The position numbers were made by a program, and so were the translations under genes. Positions 18,305 to 27,426 of a stretch of 64,000 nt of DNA are shown here, one piece after another; positions within the stretch are counted from its first letter, which is position 1, and every line of letters begins with the position of its first letter. Source of the DNA: Pseudomonas sp. VD-NE ins (lineage in GTDB: Bacteria > Pseudomonadota > Gammaproteobacteria > Pseudomonadales > Pseudomonadaceae). The notes under the pieces are model-generated. The model ran no database searches and was not told the origin of the DNA. It saw nothing but the letters and a program-made list of their open reading frames with translations. The stretch covers positions 2,437,001-2,501,000 of the forward strand of contig NZ_CP134772.1 of assembly GCF_031882575.1 (NCBI RefSeq). The letters run 5' to 3'.

Positions 18305-18693
18305 CTGCGCACCCTCGATAGAGCGAAAAGAAGAAGTTCGGAAGAAGACTGTAAAAGGGGTATAGCGCAGGGTTTGAAAAGCGTGTCAGCAAAATGACAT
18401 GTTGCATCTGTATAACACTTAAGCATTTTTTGGCGATTGGCCATCAAGTCATTGCTGCGATTGAATTTGTTGCTTGCTTGCAGATTTGTTCAGATTCAAA
18501 TTAAGCGATAAACGGTCGTAAGCCTTTAATTTAAAGGCTTCTGGCGTTCGTTGTGTGTCAGATTTGAGTCATCGGTTTTTTGACGCTTTTCACAAAAGGC
18601 AGTCAATTCTTGCGCTTTGAGGGCCGGGTGCTAGTGTCAGGTTCTGAATGACAAACCTTTGACTCCTGGCCGTTTGGCAAGACCGGTATCGCC
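18305..18693. promoter_or_regulatory. divergent control region of the EPS operon
   Basis: This 389-base region separates ugd (minus strand) from the sulfatase-like gene (plus strand) and is richer in A and T than its surroundings. On the minus strand CTGACA (complement of 18384-18389) and TATACC (complement of 18359-18364) could be a weak sigma-70 promoter, though the spacing of 19 is long. A perfect palindrome lies at 18520-18540. No small gene was seen here. Confidence 0.4.
18520..18540. promoter_or_regulatory. perfect 10+1+10 palindrome, candidate operator
   Basis: AAGCCTTTAA and TTAAAGGCTT flank a single T in the middle of the divergent region between ugd and the sulfatase-like gene. The symmetry and the central position fit a dimeric regulator site that could act on both genes. 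It is not followed by a T run, so a terminator is less likely. The regulator is unknown. Confidence 0.4.
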
Positions 18694-20391
18694 ATGTTCA
18701 GATATGCGAAAGAATGGCTTTTAATTATTTATTTGTTGCTTTATGCCGAATATTACATTGACCGGTTAAATGCTATCGGCCTCGGTTTTCCTGTACTTCT
18801 TTTTGGCGCGATGTTTTTGGCGCTGACTTTAGCATTATATCTAACGGCGTATATAAGGCAGACTCTCATTCGCCACGTTTTCGCATTGGCGATGTTTGCT
18901 TCGGCGGTGTTTTTCGATGTCTATACCCGCGTCACGGCGGATTACCTGAGCTACAGCAGTTTCGTCTCATTGGTCTACTCCGGCGGTTTCATTCAGGAAG
19001 CCGCGTATCAGTATCGCGATGCGATCCTGCACGGCGCCCTCAACGGTTTGCTGTTGCTGTTCGGCATCGGCCTGAAACCTCGCCACGGGTTGTCGATTCC
19101 CAACGCGTTGCGTGTGGCGGCGCCGCTGTGTGGCGTGCTGCTGCTCAGTGCGGTGCTGTTCTTGCGTGCGGGCGAGGGCGCGCGGGGTTTGCCGATCATG
19201 TACACGCCACTGGCCTATCTGAACCTGTTTGCCTATGAAGCGCTGCACAACACCGTCGGCCCGCGCGAACCGGTGACTCTGGCGCGCACCTCGCAAGCGG
19301 TCGGCCATGACATCGTGCTGATCATCGACGAAAGCATCTCCGGCAATTACCTGGACATCAACGCGCCGTTCGGTGTGCACAGCAACCTCAAACAGGCGCG
19401 TCCCGGCGTCGACATCTTCAATTACGGCTACGCGGCGTCCATCGCCAATTGCAGCGCCGACACCAACGTGACCCTGCGCTACGGCGGCACCCGCGCCGAC
19501 TACATGCGCATCAACAGCACGTTGCCCTCGATCTGGCAGTACGCCAAGAAGGCCGGACTGCGCACTGTCTACATCGATGCCCAGCGCACCGCCGGCAATC
19601 TGCAGAACCTGATGACCGACACCGAGAAGAAGGACATCGACCAGTTCGTGCAATTCGACCAGACCAGCGTGCGCGATCGCGACATGGCAGCAGCGGCGAA
19701 GCTCATCGAATTGCTCAACGATGACAAACCGGAGCTGGTGGTGATCAACAAGGTTGGCGCGCACTTCCCGGTGCATGACAAATACCCGGATGCGTTCATG
19801 GCCTACCGCCCGACACTACCGCGCGGACAGTTCACCGAAGTGGCCGATACCGGCGAGCGCAACGGTTTCAATGGGCAGCCGGATGACTGGGTGCTGTACC
19901 GCAATGCCTACAAGAACACCGTGTTGTGGAATGTCGGCGAATTCTTTGCGCGAGTGTTCGCCGAGGCCAATCTGAATAATGCGCTGCTGATCTATACGTC
20001 TGATCATGGCCAGGATTTGCACGAGCGCGGTAATCCGGGCCTGAACACCCATTGCGGTGGCGATCCGGTGGAAGAGGAGGGGCTGGTGCCGTTGGTGGTG
20101 ATTCAGGGCAGCGATCTGAAAACGCTGGACTGGTCGGCGCAATTGGCGGCGAACAAGGATCGCTCCAGCCACTACAACATCTTCCCGACCCTGCTGCAGT
20201 TGATGGGCTATGACCTGGCGGGGATCGAGGCGGTTTATGGCAAGCCACTGAGTGTTGCGACGGCGGATGAATTTACCTTCAACTACCGCTTCAATGCGCG
20301 GCTGGGGGCCAAGCCTGAGTGGAAGCACATTGATCTGGGCAGCATTGTCACGCCGTCGCAGGCGCCGGCGAGTGTCGCGGCTGGTCAGTAG
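18694..20391 (+). CDS. membrane sulfatase-fold hydrolase/transferase
   Basis: A 565-residue protein with about four or five N-terminal membrane segments and a periplasmic alkaline-phosphatase-superfamily domain from about residue 200. Motifs are HDIVLIIDESISGNYLD (metal ligand and nucleophile region), YIDAQRTAGNLQN, VINKVGAHFPVHDKYP and IYTSDHGQDLHERG (the DHG metal site). The layout resembles phosphoethanolamine transferases of the EptA type and lipoteichoic-acid-type synthases. It is divergent from the EPS operon, so it may decorate a lipid or glycan of the envelope. ATG at 18694 has only a weak ribosome binding site. The exact transferred group cannot be told. Confidence 0.75.
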   Translation: MFRYAKEWLLIIYLLLYAEYYIDRLNAIGLGFPVLLFGAMFLALTLALYLTAYIRQTLIRHVFALAMFASAVFFDVYTRVTADYLSYSSFVSLVYSGGFIQEAAYQYRDAILHGALNGLLLLFGIGLKPRHGLSIPNALRVAAPLCGVLLLSAVLFLRAGEGARGLPIMYTPLAYLNLFAYEALHNTVGPREPVTLARTSQAVGHDIVLIIDESISGNYLDINAPFGVHSNLKQARPGVDIFNYGYAASIANCSADTNVTLRYGGTRADYMRINSTLPSIWQYAKKAGLRTVYIDAQRTAGNLQNLMTDTEKKDIDQFVQFDQTSVRDRDMAAAAKLIELLNDDKPELVVINKVGAHFPVHDKYPDAFMAYRPTLPRGQFTEVADTGERNGFNGQPDDWVLYRNAYKNTVLWNVGEFFARVFAEANLNNALLIYTSDHGQDLHERGNPGLNTHCGGDPVEEEGLVPLVVIQGSDLKTLDWSAQLAANKDRSSHYNIFPTLLQLMGYDLAGIEAVYGKPLSVATADEFTFNYRFNARLGAKPEWKHIDLGSIVTPSQAPASVAAGQ

Positions 20392-20415
20392 ATTTTGGGT
20401 TGGCAGGACTGGCCC

Positions 20416-20508
20416 CATCGCTGGCAAGCCAGCTCCCACAGTGTTTTAGGGTGAATTCAATATTTGTGAACAACCTCATTCTCTGTGGGAGCTGGCATGC
20501 CAGCGATG
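20416..20508. repeat. paired REP palindromes (REPIN)
   Basis: Two 25-base arms, 20416-20440 and 20484-20508, are inverted copies with one mismatch. Each carries the GCTGGC/GCCAGC core and the GCTCCCACA end of fluorescens-group REPs. The pair lies just after the sulfatase-like gene and before the ABC transporter operon. A similar pair occurs at 50765-50858. Confidence 0.85.
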
Positions 20509-20590
20509 AGGCCATTGAGTTCACCGCAAGATTCAGCTCTGTCACCGGCATCCGCTATCCTTGCCCCACACTGACCGATCAGGTGGCGGC

Positions 20591-21244
20591 ATGCTTCGTG
20601 TTGAAAACGTCTTCAAGAGCTATCTCACCCCGCAAGGCCCATTGCCGGTGCTGCAAGGCATCGACCTGACGCTGGCATCCGGCAGCAGCCTGGCGTTGAT
20701 GGGCGAATCCGGCAGTGGCAAAAGCACCTTGCTGCACCTGGTGGCCGGCCTCGACAAAGTCGACAGCGGCAGCATTCGCAGCGGCGAACATCGGCTGGAG
20801 GCGATGAACGAAGCGCAATTGGCGAATTGGCGGCGCACAGAAATTGGTCTGGTGTTCCAGCAGTTCAACCTGATCGGCAGTTTGCGTGTCGAGGACAATC
20901 TGGCGTTTCAGGCGCGTCTGGCCGGACGTCATGAGCCGCGGTGGCAGGCGCATCTGGTGCAGCGTCTGGGGCTGGGCGATTTGCTCAAGCGTTATCCCGA
21001 GCAGCTTTCTGGTGGCCAGCAGCAGCGCGTTGCGTTGGGCCGGGCGTTGGCGTCGCAGCCGAAATTGCTGTTGGCCGATGAGCCCACCGGTAGCCTCGAT
21101 GAGGCGACCAGTGATGAAGTGTTGCGGCTGTTGCTCGAATTGCTTGACGACACACCGATCACTTTGTTGATGGTCACCCACAGCCAACGGGTTGCGGCCC
21201 GTTTAGCTCAGCGAGTGATGTTGTCCAACGGGCGGCTGACGTGA
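20591..21244 (+). CDS. ABC transporter ATP-binding protein (AttE/LolD-like)
   Basis: The 217-residue ATPase has Walker A GESGSGKST (about 39-47), Q-loop FQQFNLIG, signature LSGGQQQR and Walker B LLLADEPTG, and resembles the MacB/LolD/FtsE group. ATG at 20591 is preceded by AGGTGG; a start ten codons earlier has no such site. The gene overlaps the permease by four bases (GTGA). Together with the permease and the lipoprotein that follow it matches the AttEFGH layout, so it should power export or membrane extraction of a lipid-like molecule. The cargo is unknown. Confidence 0.88.
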   Translation: MLRVENVFKSYLTPQGPLPVLQGIDLTLASGSSLALMGESGSGKSTLLHLVAGLDKVDSGSIRSGEHRLEAMNEAQLANWRRTEIGLVFQQFNLIGSLRVEDNLAFQARLAGRHEPRWQAHLVQRLGLGDLLKRYPEQLSGGQQQRVALGRALASQPKLLLADEPTGSLDEATSDEVLRLLLELLDDTPITLLMVTHSQRVAARLAQRVMLSNGRLT

Positions 21245-23712
21245 ACGTTTTCCGTCAGACCCTACGTGCGCTGCTCAGCCATTGGCGGCGCCATCCGGTG
21301 CAGTTTTTCAGTGTGCTGACCGGGTTGTGGCTGGCGACCAGTTTGCTTACCGGCGTCGAAGCGCTGAACAGTCAGGCGCGCGACAGTTACGCGCGGGCGA
21401 GCCAGTTGATCGGTGGCGAACCGCAGGCCAGTCTCAGTACGCCGAACGGGGCGACGTTCGCGCAGCAATGGTTCGTTGATCTGCGCCGACAGGGCTGGCC
21501 GGTGTCGCCGCTGTTGCAGGGTCGGTTACTGCTCAAGGGTTTTGAAAATCAGCGGTTGCAACTCTTGGGCATTGAACCGGTGTCGCTCCCCGCCGATTCG
21601 GCGGTGGCCGGGCAGGCGTTGCCGATTGAGCGTGTGGTCGAGTTTTTCACGCCGCCGGGCAGCACTTGGATTTCACCGGAAACCTTGCAGGCGCTGGATC
21701 TGCGTGAAGGCGACACACCGCAAACAGTTAGTGGACTGCGATTGCCACCGCTGCTCGCGCAAAAGGACATGGCGCCCGGCGTATTGCTGGTGGACATCGG
21801 CGTCGCGCAAACCCTGCTGGAACAACCCGGACAATTGTCGCGGCTATTGCTGCCCAAGGATTTCCACGCCGAGTTGCCTGCCGTGTTCAAGGGGCAATTG
21901 CAGCTCAAAAGCAGCGGCGAGGAAAACAATCTGGCGCGGTTGACCGAGAGTTTTCACCTCAATCTCGATGCGTTGGGATTTCTCTCGTTCGTGGTCGGCT
22001 TGTTCATCGTCCACGCCGCGATTGGCCTGGCTCTTGAGCAACGGCGCGGTCTGCTGCGTACGCTGCGCGCGTGCGGGGTCAGCGCGCGGATGTTGATCTT
22101 TTGCCTGATCGTTGAACTGGGTGTGCTGGCGCTGATCGGCGGGCTATTCGGCGTGATCAGCGGTTATTGGCTGGCGAGTGTCTTGCTGCCGGATGTCGCC
22201 GCCAGTCTGCGCGGTTTGTATGGCGCGGAAGTGGCGGGACAGTTGCGCCTCAGTCCTTGGTGGTGGTTCAGCGGCATCGGTTTGAGCCTGCTCGGCGCCT
22301 TGCTCGCCGGGTCCAACAGTCTGCTGCGCGCCGCCCGTTTGCCGTTGTTGGCCGTGGCGGATCCGCAAGCCTGGCATCAGCAATATGCGCGCTGGTTGCG
22401 TCGCCAAGCTTGGCTGGCAGCGCTGTTGGTCTTGATTGCCTTGGTGGCATTGATCGGCGGCGACAGTCTGGCCAGCGGTTTTGTCTTGATGGCCGGGTTG
22501 CTGATCGGTGCCGCATTGGCGCTGCCGGTGTTGCTCAGCGCGCTGTTGAATCAGTTGCTCGGGCGCAGTCGCTCGGTACTCGGCCAGTGGTTTCTCGCCG
22601 ATTGCCGCCAGCAACTGCCGGCACTCAGTCTGGCGTTGATGGCGTTGCTCCTGGCGCTCGCCGCCAACATCGGCGCTGGCAGCATGACCGCCGGTTTTCG
22701 CCAGACCTTCGATGACTGGCTAGAACAACGCCTGAGCGCGGAACTGTATATCAACCCGAGCAATCCGGCACAGTCGCGGGAAATGTACAGCTGGCTCAAA
22801 CAGCAGCCGAACATCGCGGCGATTCTGCCCAACTGGCAGGTCGCGGTGACTTTGCAGGGCTGGCCGGCCGAGGTGTTCGGCATCATCGATCACGCGCACT
22901 ATCGCCAGCACTGGCCGTTGCTCGATTCTATTGGCGGCGATCCGTGGGCGCATCTGGCGACGGATGATGCGGTGATGCTCAGTGAGCAACTCGCCCGGCG
23001 TCTGAAACTGCAAGCGGGCGAACACGTGGCGATTCCGACGCCAAACGGCACTTGGTCGCCGCGCATCGTGGGCATCTACGCCGACTACGGCAATCCAAAG
23101 GGCCACTTGCTGGTCAACATCCATCATCTGCTGCGCGGCTGGCCGCAACTGACGCCGAACCGTTTCAATCTGCGCATCGAGCCGCAGAATATCCCGGGAC
23201 TTTTAGCTGCTTTGCAGGCGCGCTTTCAACTCGATGACAGTCGCATCGTCGATCAGGCGCGGCTCAAGGGCTGGTCGGTGCAGGTTTTCGAACGGACCTT
23301 TGCGGCGACGGCGGCGTTAAACAGCCTGACGCTGGCGGTGGCGGGTGTGGCGCTGTTCATCAGCCTGCTGACGCAAAGCCAAAGTCGCCTCGGTCAACTC
23401 GCACCGCTGTGGGCGCTGGGCGTAACGCGGCGGCAATTGATGCTGCTAAATCTCGGGCAGACCTGGCTGCTGGCGGTACTGACGCTGGTGTTGGCATTGC
23501 CACTGGGGATCGCGTTGGCGTGGTGTCTGGACGCGGTGATCAATGTGCAGGCGTTTGGCTGGCGGCTGCCGTTGCGGGTGTTCCCGTGGCAATTGCTGCA
23601 GTTGATGGGGTTGGCGTTGTTGGCGACGTTACTGGCTTCGGCATGGCCGCTGTATTCGCTGTACCGCACGCAACCGGCGGACCTGCTGAGGACGTTTGCC
23701 CATGAGGATTAA
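21241..23712 (+). CDS. FtsX-type ABC permease, fused two-unit form
   Basis: An 823-residue membrane protein starting with GTG at 21241. It has an N-terminal membrane segment and a periplasmic domain, then several groups of membrane segments (about 240-450), a second periplasmic domain (about 480-690) and a final three-segment FtsX bundle (from about 695). This is the duplicated FtsX/MacB core domain arrangement, equal to two ordinary permeases in one chain. It overlaps both neighbours, so the three proteins are made together. It would pair with the ATPase at 20591. Confidence 0.88.
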   Translation: MNVFRQTLRALLSHWRRHPVQFFSVLTGLWLATSLLTGVEALNSQARDSYARASQLIGGEPQASLSTPNGATFAQQWFVDLRRQGWPVSPLLQGRLLLKGFENQRLQLLGIEPVSLPADSAVAGQALPIERVVEFFTPPGSTWISPETLQALDLREGDTPQTVSGLRLPPLLAQKDMAPGVLLVDIGVAQTLLEQPGQLSRLLLPKDFHAELPAVFKGQLQLKSSGEENNLARLTESFHLNLDALGFLSFVVGLFIVHAAIGLALEQRRGLLRTLRACGVSARMLIFCLIVELGVLALIGGLFGVISGYWLASVLLPDVAASLRGLYGAEVAGQLRLSPWWWFSGIGLSLLGALLAGSNSLLRAARLPLLAVADPQAWHQQYARWLRRQAWLAALLVLIALVALIGGDSLASGFVLMAGLLIGAALALPVLLSALLNQLLGRSRSVLGQWFLADCRQQLPALSLALMALLLALAANIGAGSMTAGFRQTFDDWLEQRLSAELYINPSNPAQSREMYSWLKQQPNIAAILPNWQVAVTLQGWPAEVFGIIDHAHYRQHWPLLDSIGGDPWAHLATDDAVMLSEQLARRLKLQAGEHVAIPTPNGTWSPRIVGIYADYGNPKGHLLVNIHHLLRGWPQLTPNRFNLRIEPQNIPGLLAALQARFQLDDSRIVDQARLKGWSVQVFERTFAATAALNSLTLAVAGVALFISLLTQSQSRLGQLAPLWALGVTRRQLMLLNLGQTWLLAVLTLVLALPLGIALAWCLDAVINVQAFGWRLPLRVFPWQLLQLMGLALLATLLASAWPLYSLYRTQPADLLRTFAHED

Positions 23713-24769
23713 TCTGGTTGTGCTCATGGTTTTGTTGCTGCTCGGTGGTTGCGACCAATCGGCGTCGGAGCAGAAGGGCTTCGCCGGGATGGGCAATCAG
23801 GCGTTGGCGTTTACGCCGGTGGTGCCGGGACGGGTGTTCAGTTTTCCGGCCGATCATGGCGCGCATGAGGGTTTTCGCATCGAGTGGTGGTACATCACCG
23901 CCAATCTCAAGGATCAGCAGGGCAATGAGTTCGGCGTGCAGTGGACTTTGTTTCGCAGCGCTTTGAAACCTGTGGCGGAGACGGCAGGGTGGGGCAATCA
24001 AACGATCTGGCTGGGGCATGCGGCGGTGACATCCAGTACGGTTCATCACGCTGCCGAGCGTTATGCCCGAGGCGGAGTGGGGCAGGCCGGTGTGCGGCTG
24101 GCGCCGTTCGAGGCGTGGATCGATGATTGGCGGTTTGCCAGTGAGGCGCAGGATCCGTTGAGCGACCTGCAACTCAGCGCTCGCGACAAGGACTTCGCCT
24201 ATCAACTGCACCTCACTTCCAGTCGTCCGTTGGTGTTGCAGGGCGACAAGGGCTTCAGTCAGAAATCCGAAGAAGGTCAGGCTTCGTATTACTACAGCCA
24301 GCCGTTTTTTCAGGCCAACGGCACGTTGCAGATCGACGGCCAGCGCTACACCGTCAGCGGCCCCGCGTGGCTTGATCGCGAATGGAGCAGCCAGCCGCTG
24401 ACCGCTAATCAAACCGGTTGGGATTGGTTTTCCCTGCATCTGGACGGTGGTGAACACGTGATGCTCTACCGCATGCGCCAGAAGGACGGCGCGCCTTATC
24501 TCACCGGTACCTGGATCGCTGCCGATGGCCAGACGCAAACACTGCGTCCTTCGCAGATCCAGCTCACCCCGCAAGACACCGCCAAAGTCGCCGGTCGGGC
24601 GATGCCGGTGAAATGGTCAATCAGCATTCCCGACAAACACCTCGACATTACCCTCGATGCGCTCAATCCCAACGCCTGGATGAATCTGCGCATTCCTTAC
24701 TGGGAAGGCCCGGTGCACATCAGCGGCAGCCATCCCGGCCAAGGCTATCTGGAAATGACCGGGTACTGA
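23702..24769 (+). CDS. CrtC/AttH-like lipoprotein
   Basis: The 355-residue precursor has a lipoprotein signal ending VLLLLGGC. The rest shows the two-lipocalin fold of the AttH/carotenoid 1,2-hydratase family: FRIEWWYITANLKDQQG, WTLFRSAL, GPAWLDREWSSQPL and WDWFSLHLDGGEHVMLYRMR. ATG at 23702 lies 11 bases inside the permease gene; a TTG two codons earlier is unlikely. As a lipid-anchored envelope protein it could bind or modify the cargo of the transporter. True carotenoid hydration is not expected here. Confidence 0.85.
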   Translation: MRINLVVLMVLLLLGGCDQSASEQKGFAGMGNQALAFTPVVPGRVFSFPADHGAHEGFRIEWWYITANLKDQQGNEFGVQWTLFRSALKPVAETAGWGNQTIWLGHAAVTSSTVHHAAERYARGGVGQAGVRLAPFEAWIDDWRFASEAQDPLSDLQLSARDKDFAYQLHLTSSRPLVLQGDKGFSQKSEEGQASYYYSQPFFQANGTLQIDGQRYTVSGPAWLDREWSSQPLTANQTGWDWFSLHLDGGEHVMLYRMRQKDGAPYLTGTWIAADGQTQTLRPSQIQLTPQDTAKVAGRAMPVKWSISIPDKHLDITLDALNPNAWMNLRIPYWEGPVHISGSHPGQGYLEMTGY

Positions 24770-24788
24770 AAGGTACCCACAAATCCCC

Positions 24789-24871
24789 GTAGGAGCTGCC
24801 GAAGGCTGCGATCTTTTGATCTTGTTTTTTAAAAGCAAAATCAAAAGATCGCAGCCTTCGGCAGCTCCTAC
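24789..24871. repeat. long inverted repeat with 32-base arms
   Basis: Arms 24789-24820 and 24840-24871 are perfectly complementary around a 19-base AT-rich loop. The core GGAGCTGCCGAAGGCTGCGA is the same as in the element at 39341-39422. Lying 20 bases after the lipoprotein stop, it could end transcription of the ABC operon as a strong hairpin, but there is no T run. Confidence 0.85.
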
Positions 24872-24937
24872 AATGGATCGGTTTTGAACTTGGCTTGGTG
24901 TGTTGTCCTCTACAGAAAAATCTGCCGAGGATTAGCC

Positions 24938-25180
24938 ATGAGCGACGACCTGCAACCCCCAGACCTGAATTCCTGGCAACGCCTGTTCGACGACGAAACC
25001 TACTGGCAGCAATCCCCCGACGCGCATTACTTCGACTTGCAACGCATCGCCGACGACCTGCTCGGCCAGGGCGCCATTGACCTGGAGCAATGGCAGATCC
25101 TGCGCGCCAAAGCCGACGACCTGCACAAGGATTCACCCGCCATCAACGTCACCCGTGAACTCGACGACCCCGAAGCCTGA
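24938..25180 (+). CDS. small acidic protein of unknown function
   Basis: An 80-residue protein starting MSDDLQPPDLNSWQRLFDDETYW. It is rich in Asp, Glu and Trp, with no signal peptide or membrane segment, and predicted to be mostly helical. GAGG precedes ATG at 24938, which decides the start over one further upstream. The next small gene begins 10 bases after its stop, so the two are probably co-transcribed. I do not recognise a family. Confidence 0.65.
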   Translation: MSDDLQPPDLNSWQRLFDDETYWQQSPDAHYFDLQRIADDLLGQGAIDLEQWQILRAKADDLHKDSPAINVTRELDDPEA

Positions 25181-25190
25181 GGACAGCCCC

Positions 25191-25373
25191 ATGAAACCCA
25201 TCACCCAAGGCGAACACCCCGACGAACCCCGGCCACCGGGCGAAACCGAACGCGACAACGACGCCCTGCGGCCCACCGATCCCAAACAACGTCAAAATAG
25301 CGGGAAGGGCACGCCCAGTGGCGAATCAACCGCGCAGGACACCGCCAAACAACAAACACCAGCCAAGCCCTGA
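25191..25373 (+). CDS. small disordered protein of unknown function
   Basis: A 60-residue protein beginning MKPITQGEHPDEPRPP. It is very polar, rich in Pro, Glu, Thr, Lys and Gln, and is probably unstructured. It follows the acidic small gene by 10 bases with GAGG before ATG at 25191. The function is not recognised. The close spacing suggests a real gene rather than chance, but composition alone would not prove it. Confidence 0.5.
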   Translation: MKPITQGEHPDEPRPPGETERDNDALRPTDPKQRQNSGKGTPSGESTAQDTAKQQTPAKP

Positions 25374-25458
25374 ACAGCGTCTATGCTCAGTGGCACGCTC
25401 GGCGTCAAAGCCGCTTCAACGCCGGGCGCTGCCATTCATCACAGGGAAAGTATTGATT

Positions 25459-26043
25459 ATGAAGCTCGACGCACTGGCCAAGGCCATCACCCTCGCAACC
25501 GTACTGTCCGCCACCAGCTTCGGCGCCTTCGCTGCCGATATTCCGCTGTCCGCTTCCATCGAGGCGGATAAGGTCACTACCAAAGTGATCTCCGTCGATG
25601 CCGCCAAACATCAAGTTGTGCTGGAAGGTGCCGAAGGCAAGCCGGTTCACGTTCAGCTCAGCGACAAGGCGAAAAACCTCGACAATCTGAAGGCCGGCGA
25701 TCAGGTCACCATCCAGGTTCAGCGTTCTGTCGCCGCTTACCTCGACACCGATGTGGATAAAGGTCTGCCTGGTACCACCGAACGTACCGGTGAGTTGCGT
25801 AAGGCCCCGGGCAGCGATAACCCCGGTGGCGAAGCGTACCGTCAGGTTCAGGTACAACTGAAAATCACCAAAATTGATTTGAAGACAAATCAGGTGACCC
25901 TGCAAAACCCGGCGGGCGTATCGAAAGTTCTCGACGTGAAAAAGCCCGAAATTCAAGCCAAACTGAAAAATCTGAAGGAAGGGCAGAGCGTTATTGTTAC
26001 TTACACCGATATCTTGAAAGTGACCAGTCAACACGAAAGTTGA
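25459..26043 (+). CDS. periplasmic protein of unknown function
   Basis: The 194-residue precursor has a Sec signal peptide (MKLDALAKAITLATVLSATS, cleavage after AFA). The mature part contains two similar beta-rich segments, VTTKVISVDAAKHQVVLEGAEG and ITKIDLKTNQVTLQNPAG, each followed by a KNLKxG(D/Q)xV(T/I)V pattern (residues about 70-85 and 170-185). This suggests a duplicated OB- or SH3-like barrel. GGGAAAG lies ahead of ATG at 25459. The function is not recognised. Confidence 0.75.
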   Translation: MKLDALAKAITLATVLSATSFGAFAADIPLSASIEADKVTTKVISVDAAKHQVVLEGAEGKPVHVQLSDKAKNLDNLKAGDQVTIQVQRSVAAYLDTDVDKGLPGTTERTGELRKAPGSDNPGGEAYRQVQVQLKITKIDLKTNQVTLQNPAGVSKVLDVKKPEIQAKLKNLKEGQSVIVTYTDILKVTSQHES

Positions 26044-26392
26044 GCTTTAACTCTACAGGGTGGCTGCTCTTGTACAGTTTTTGTATGAGAGTAGTCATAC
26101 TATTAGTTCGGATTGACCTCATTGAAAGTTTCATGAAAGGAATCGTCGATAAATATCTATTAACGTTTTCGTACATAAATTTCATATTCAAGAATGAGGA
26201 CATAAGCGCCAACTTCTATTAAAATCCCTCCCGTTCGCCCAGTGTCAGGGCTCTTTACCGGTGCATGGATTGCCAGGCCATTACACTGGGCGAACACCTC
26301 TTCGGAGTAGATGTATACAATTTCTGCAAACAAAAAGGGCGACTTTATAGTCGCCCTTTTTGTTTGCAGTGAATTAGACCGAGGTGTGCGCT
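26044..26392. other. AT-rich gap with a structured element and a terminator
   Basis: No convincing gene lies in this 349-base gap. Its first half is AT-rich. From 26233 to 26295 two perfect 13-base arms (GTTCGCCCAGTGT and its complement) enclose 37 bases. The terminator at 26325-26368 follows. The whole stretch from about 26225 to 26370 could be a small RNA or an mRNA tail. Confidence 0.5.
26325..26368. terminator. bidirectional intrinsic terminator
   Basis: A perfect 19-base stem (26325-26343 with 26350-26368) encloses the loop TTTATA. The inner part is GGGCGAC/GTCGCCC, and it is flanked by A and T runs that give a U tract on either strand. It stands between convergent genes, the plus-strand periplasmic protein gene and the minus-strand GT2 gene. 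Confidence 0.92.
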
Positions 26393-27217
26393 TCAGCTGT
26401 GTCTAGCTGCCCCTTGAAAGCGCTTCAGCGTCGCCTGATACATTTTCGTCCTGCGGTGATTTGCCCCGTAGGTGCCTGCCGCCGCGACGGTTCCTGACTG
26501 AATGTGATCCAGATAGCTGAAAATCTTGCGCGGCGACAGAAACTTGATGCCATAGCCCAAGCTAGTCATTCGATCTTGCAGCGCATATCCGGGCACCTGC
26601 TCATCCATGCAAAAGTGCAAGCCCTGGGACTTCATCAAACGTGCATTCCACAATGTGCAGAAACTTTTCAGATGAGTTTCTTTGTACGGTCTTGGCATTT
26701 TCGAGCGCAGGCCAAGACGTACTTTTGCTTTGCGAACATAGTGCTTGCAGAAACGCGAAGTTAAACGCCAGGTGTCACGCACAATCCCGCGATTGAGTTG
26801 TTCGACACAACCGACTGCAGCCATATCCGGAGTTTTCGTGCACTCGCGCATCATCATGGCAAACACTTCCTTGTCGTAGACAAAGGTGTCGGTGTGCAAC
26901 AGAAACAGATAATCGGTGTCGACTTTTTCCAGCGCCAGATCCAGTGCCTTGCCATGCGCAATATGGCCGACTTCCCTGCCCGGCGAAGGCCGTTCGATCA
27001 AGTTGATCCAGTCGAGCGTGCGCAAGTAATCGAGACTGGCATCCGCCGAATCGTTATCCACCACCCACACCGGAATGCGTTGCTCCTGGACGTGCTCACG
27101 CAAAAGTTCGAGGCACATTCGGGTGATGTCCGGGGTTTTGTAATTTACCAAGACGAGGCTGAAATTCGACGATGGCTGGGTTGGTAAATCAAACGCTTTC
27201 ATGTCGGAAGTACTCAT
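26393..27217 (-). CDS. GT2-family glycosyltransferase
   Basis: A 274-residue family 2 transferase with SLVLVNYKTPDITRMCLELL, VWVVDNDSADASLDYL and DTDYLFLLHTDTFVYD as the nucleotide-sugar and metal-binding region. HTDT stands in place of the common DXD. It has no membrane segment. ATG at 27217 is used. It is monocistronic, ending at the bidirectional terminator, and divergent from the VanW gene. It is probably a cell-surface glycan or rhamnan transferase; donor and acceptor are unknown. Confidence 0.8.
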   Translation of the reverse strand: MSTSDMKAFDLPTQPSSNFSLVLVNYKTPDITRMCLELLREHVQEQRIPVWVVDNDSADASLDYLRTLDWINLIERPSPGREVGHIAHGKALDLALEKVDTDYLFLLHTDTFVYDKEVFAMMMRECTKTPDMAAVGCVEQLNRGIVRDTWRLTSRFCKHYVRKAKVRLGLRSKMPRPYKETHLKSFCTLWNARLMKSQGLHFCMDEQVPGYALQDRMTSLGYGIKFLSPRKIFSYLDHIQSGTVAAAGTYGANHRRTKMYQATLKRFQGAARHS

Positions 27218-27426
27218 CTGCGATTCAAGGGCGACAGGGTTTCGTGGCTGCGATCGTAGCGAGGCAACCTTAGTCGAACCTTAATTTGTGGATGTGACGG
27301 TAGATGTATGCCGAAGAGAGGCTGTTGGTCTAATGAAATGCATGGGGTACTGCCGGTCATTACCGGATAAAATGCGCGCCCCCCTCACGGCTCAAGGAAG
27401 AAACGGCGCGCGCCGTTGTGTCACGG

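Noticed and set aside
26040..26222. Small frame of 60 codons after the periplasmic protein gene
   Set aside because: It overlaps the stop of that gene but has no ribosome binding site, and its composition is that of AT-rich non-coding DNA. It was not called.
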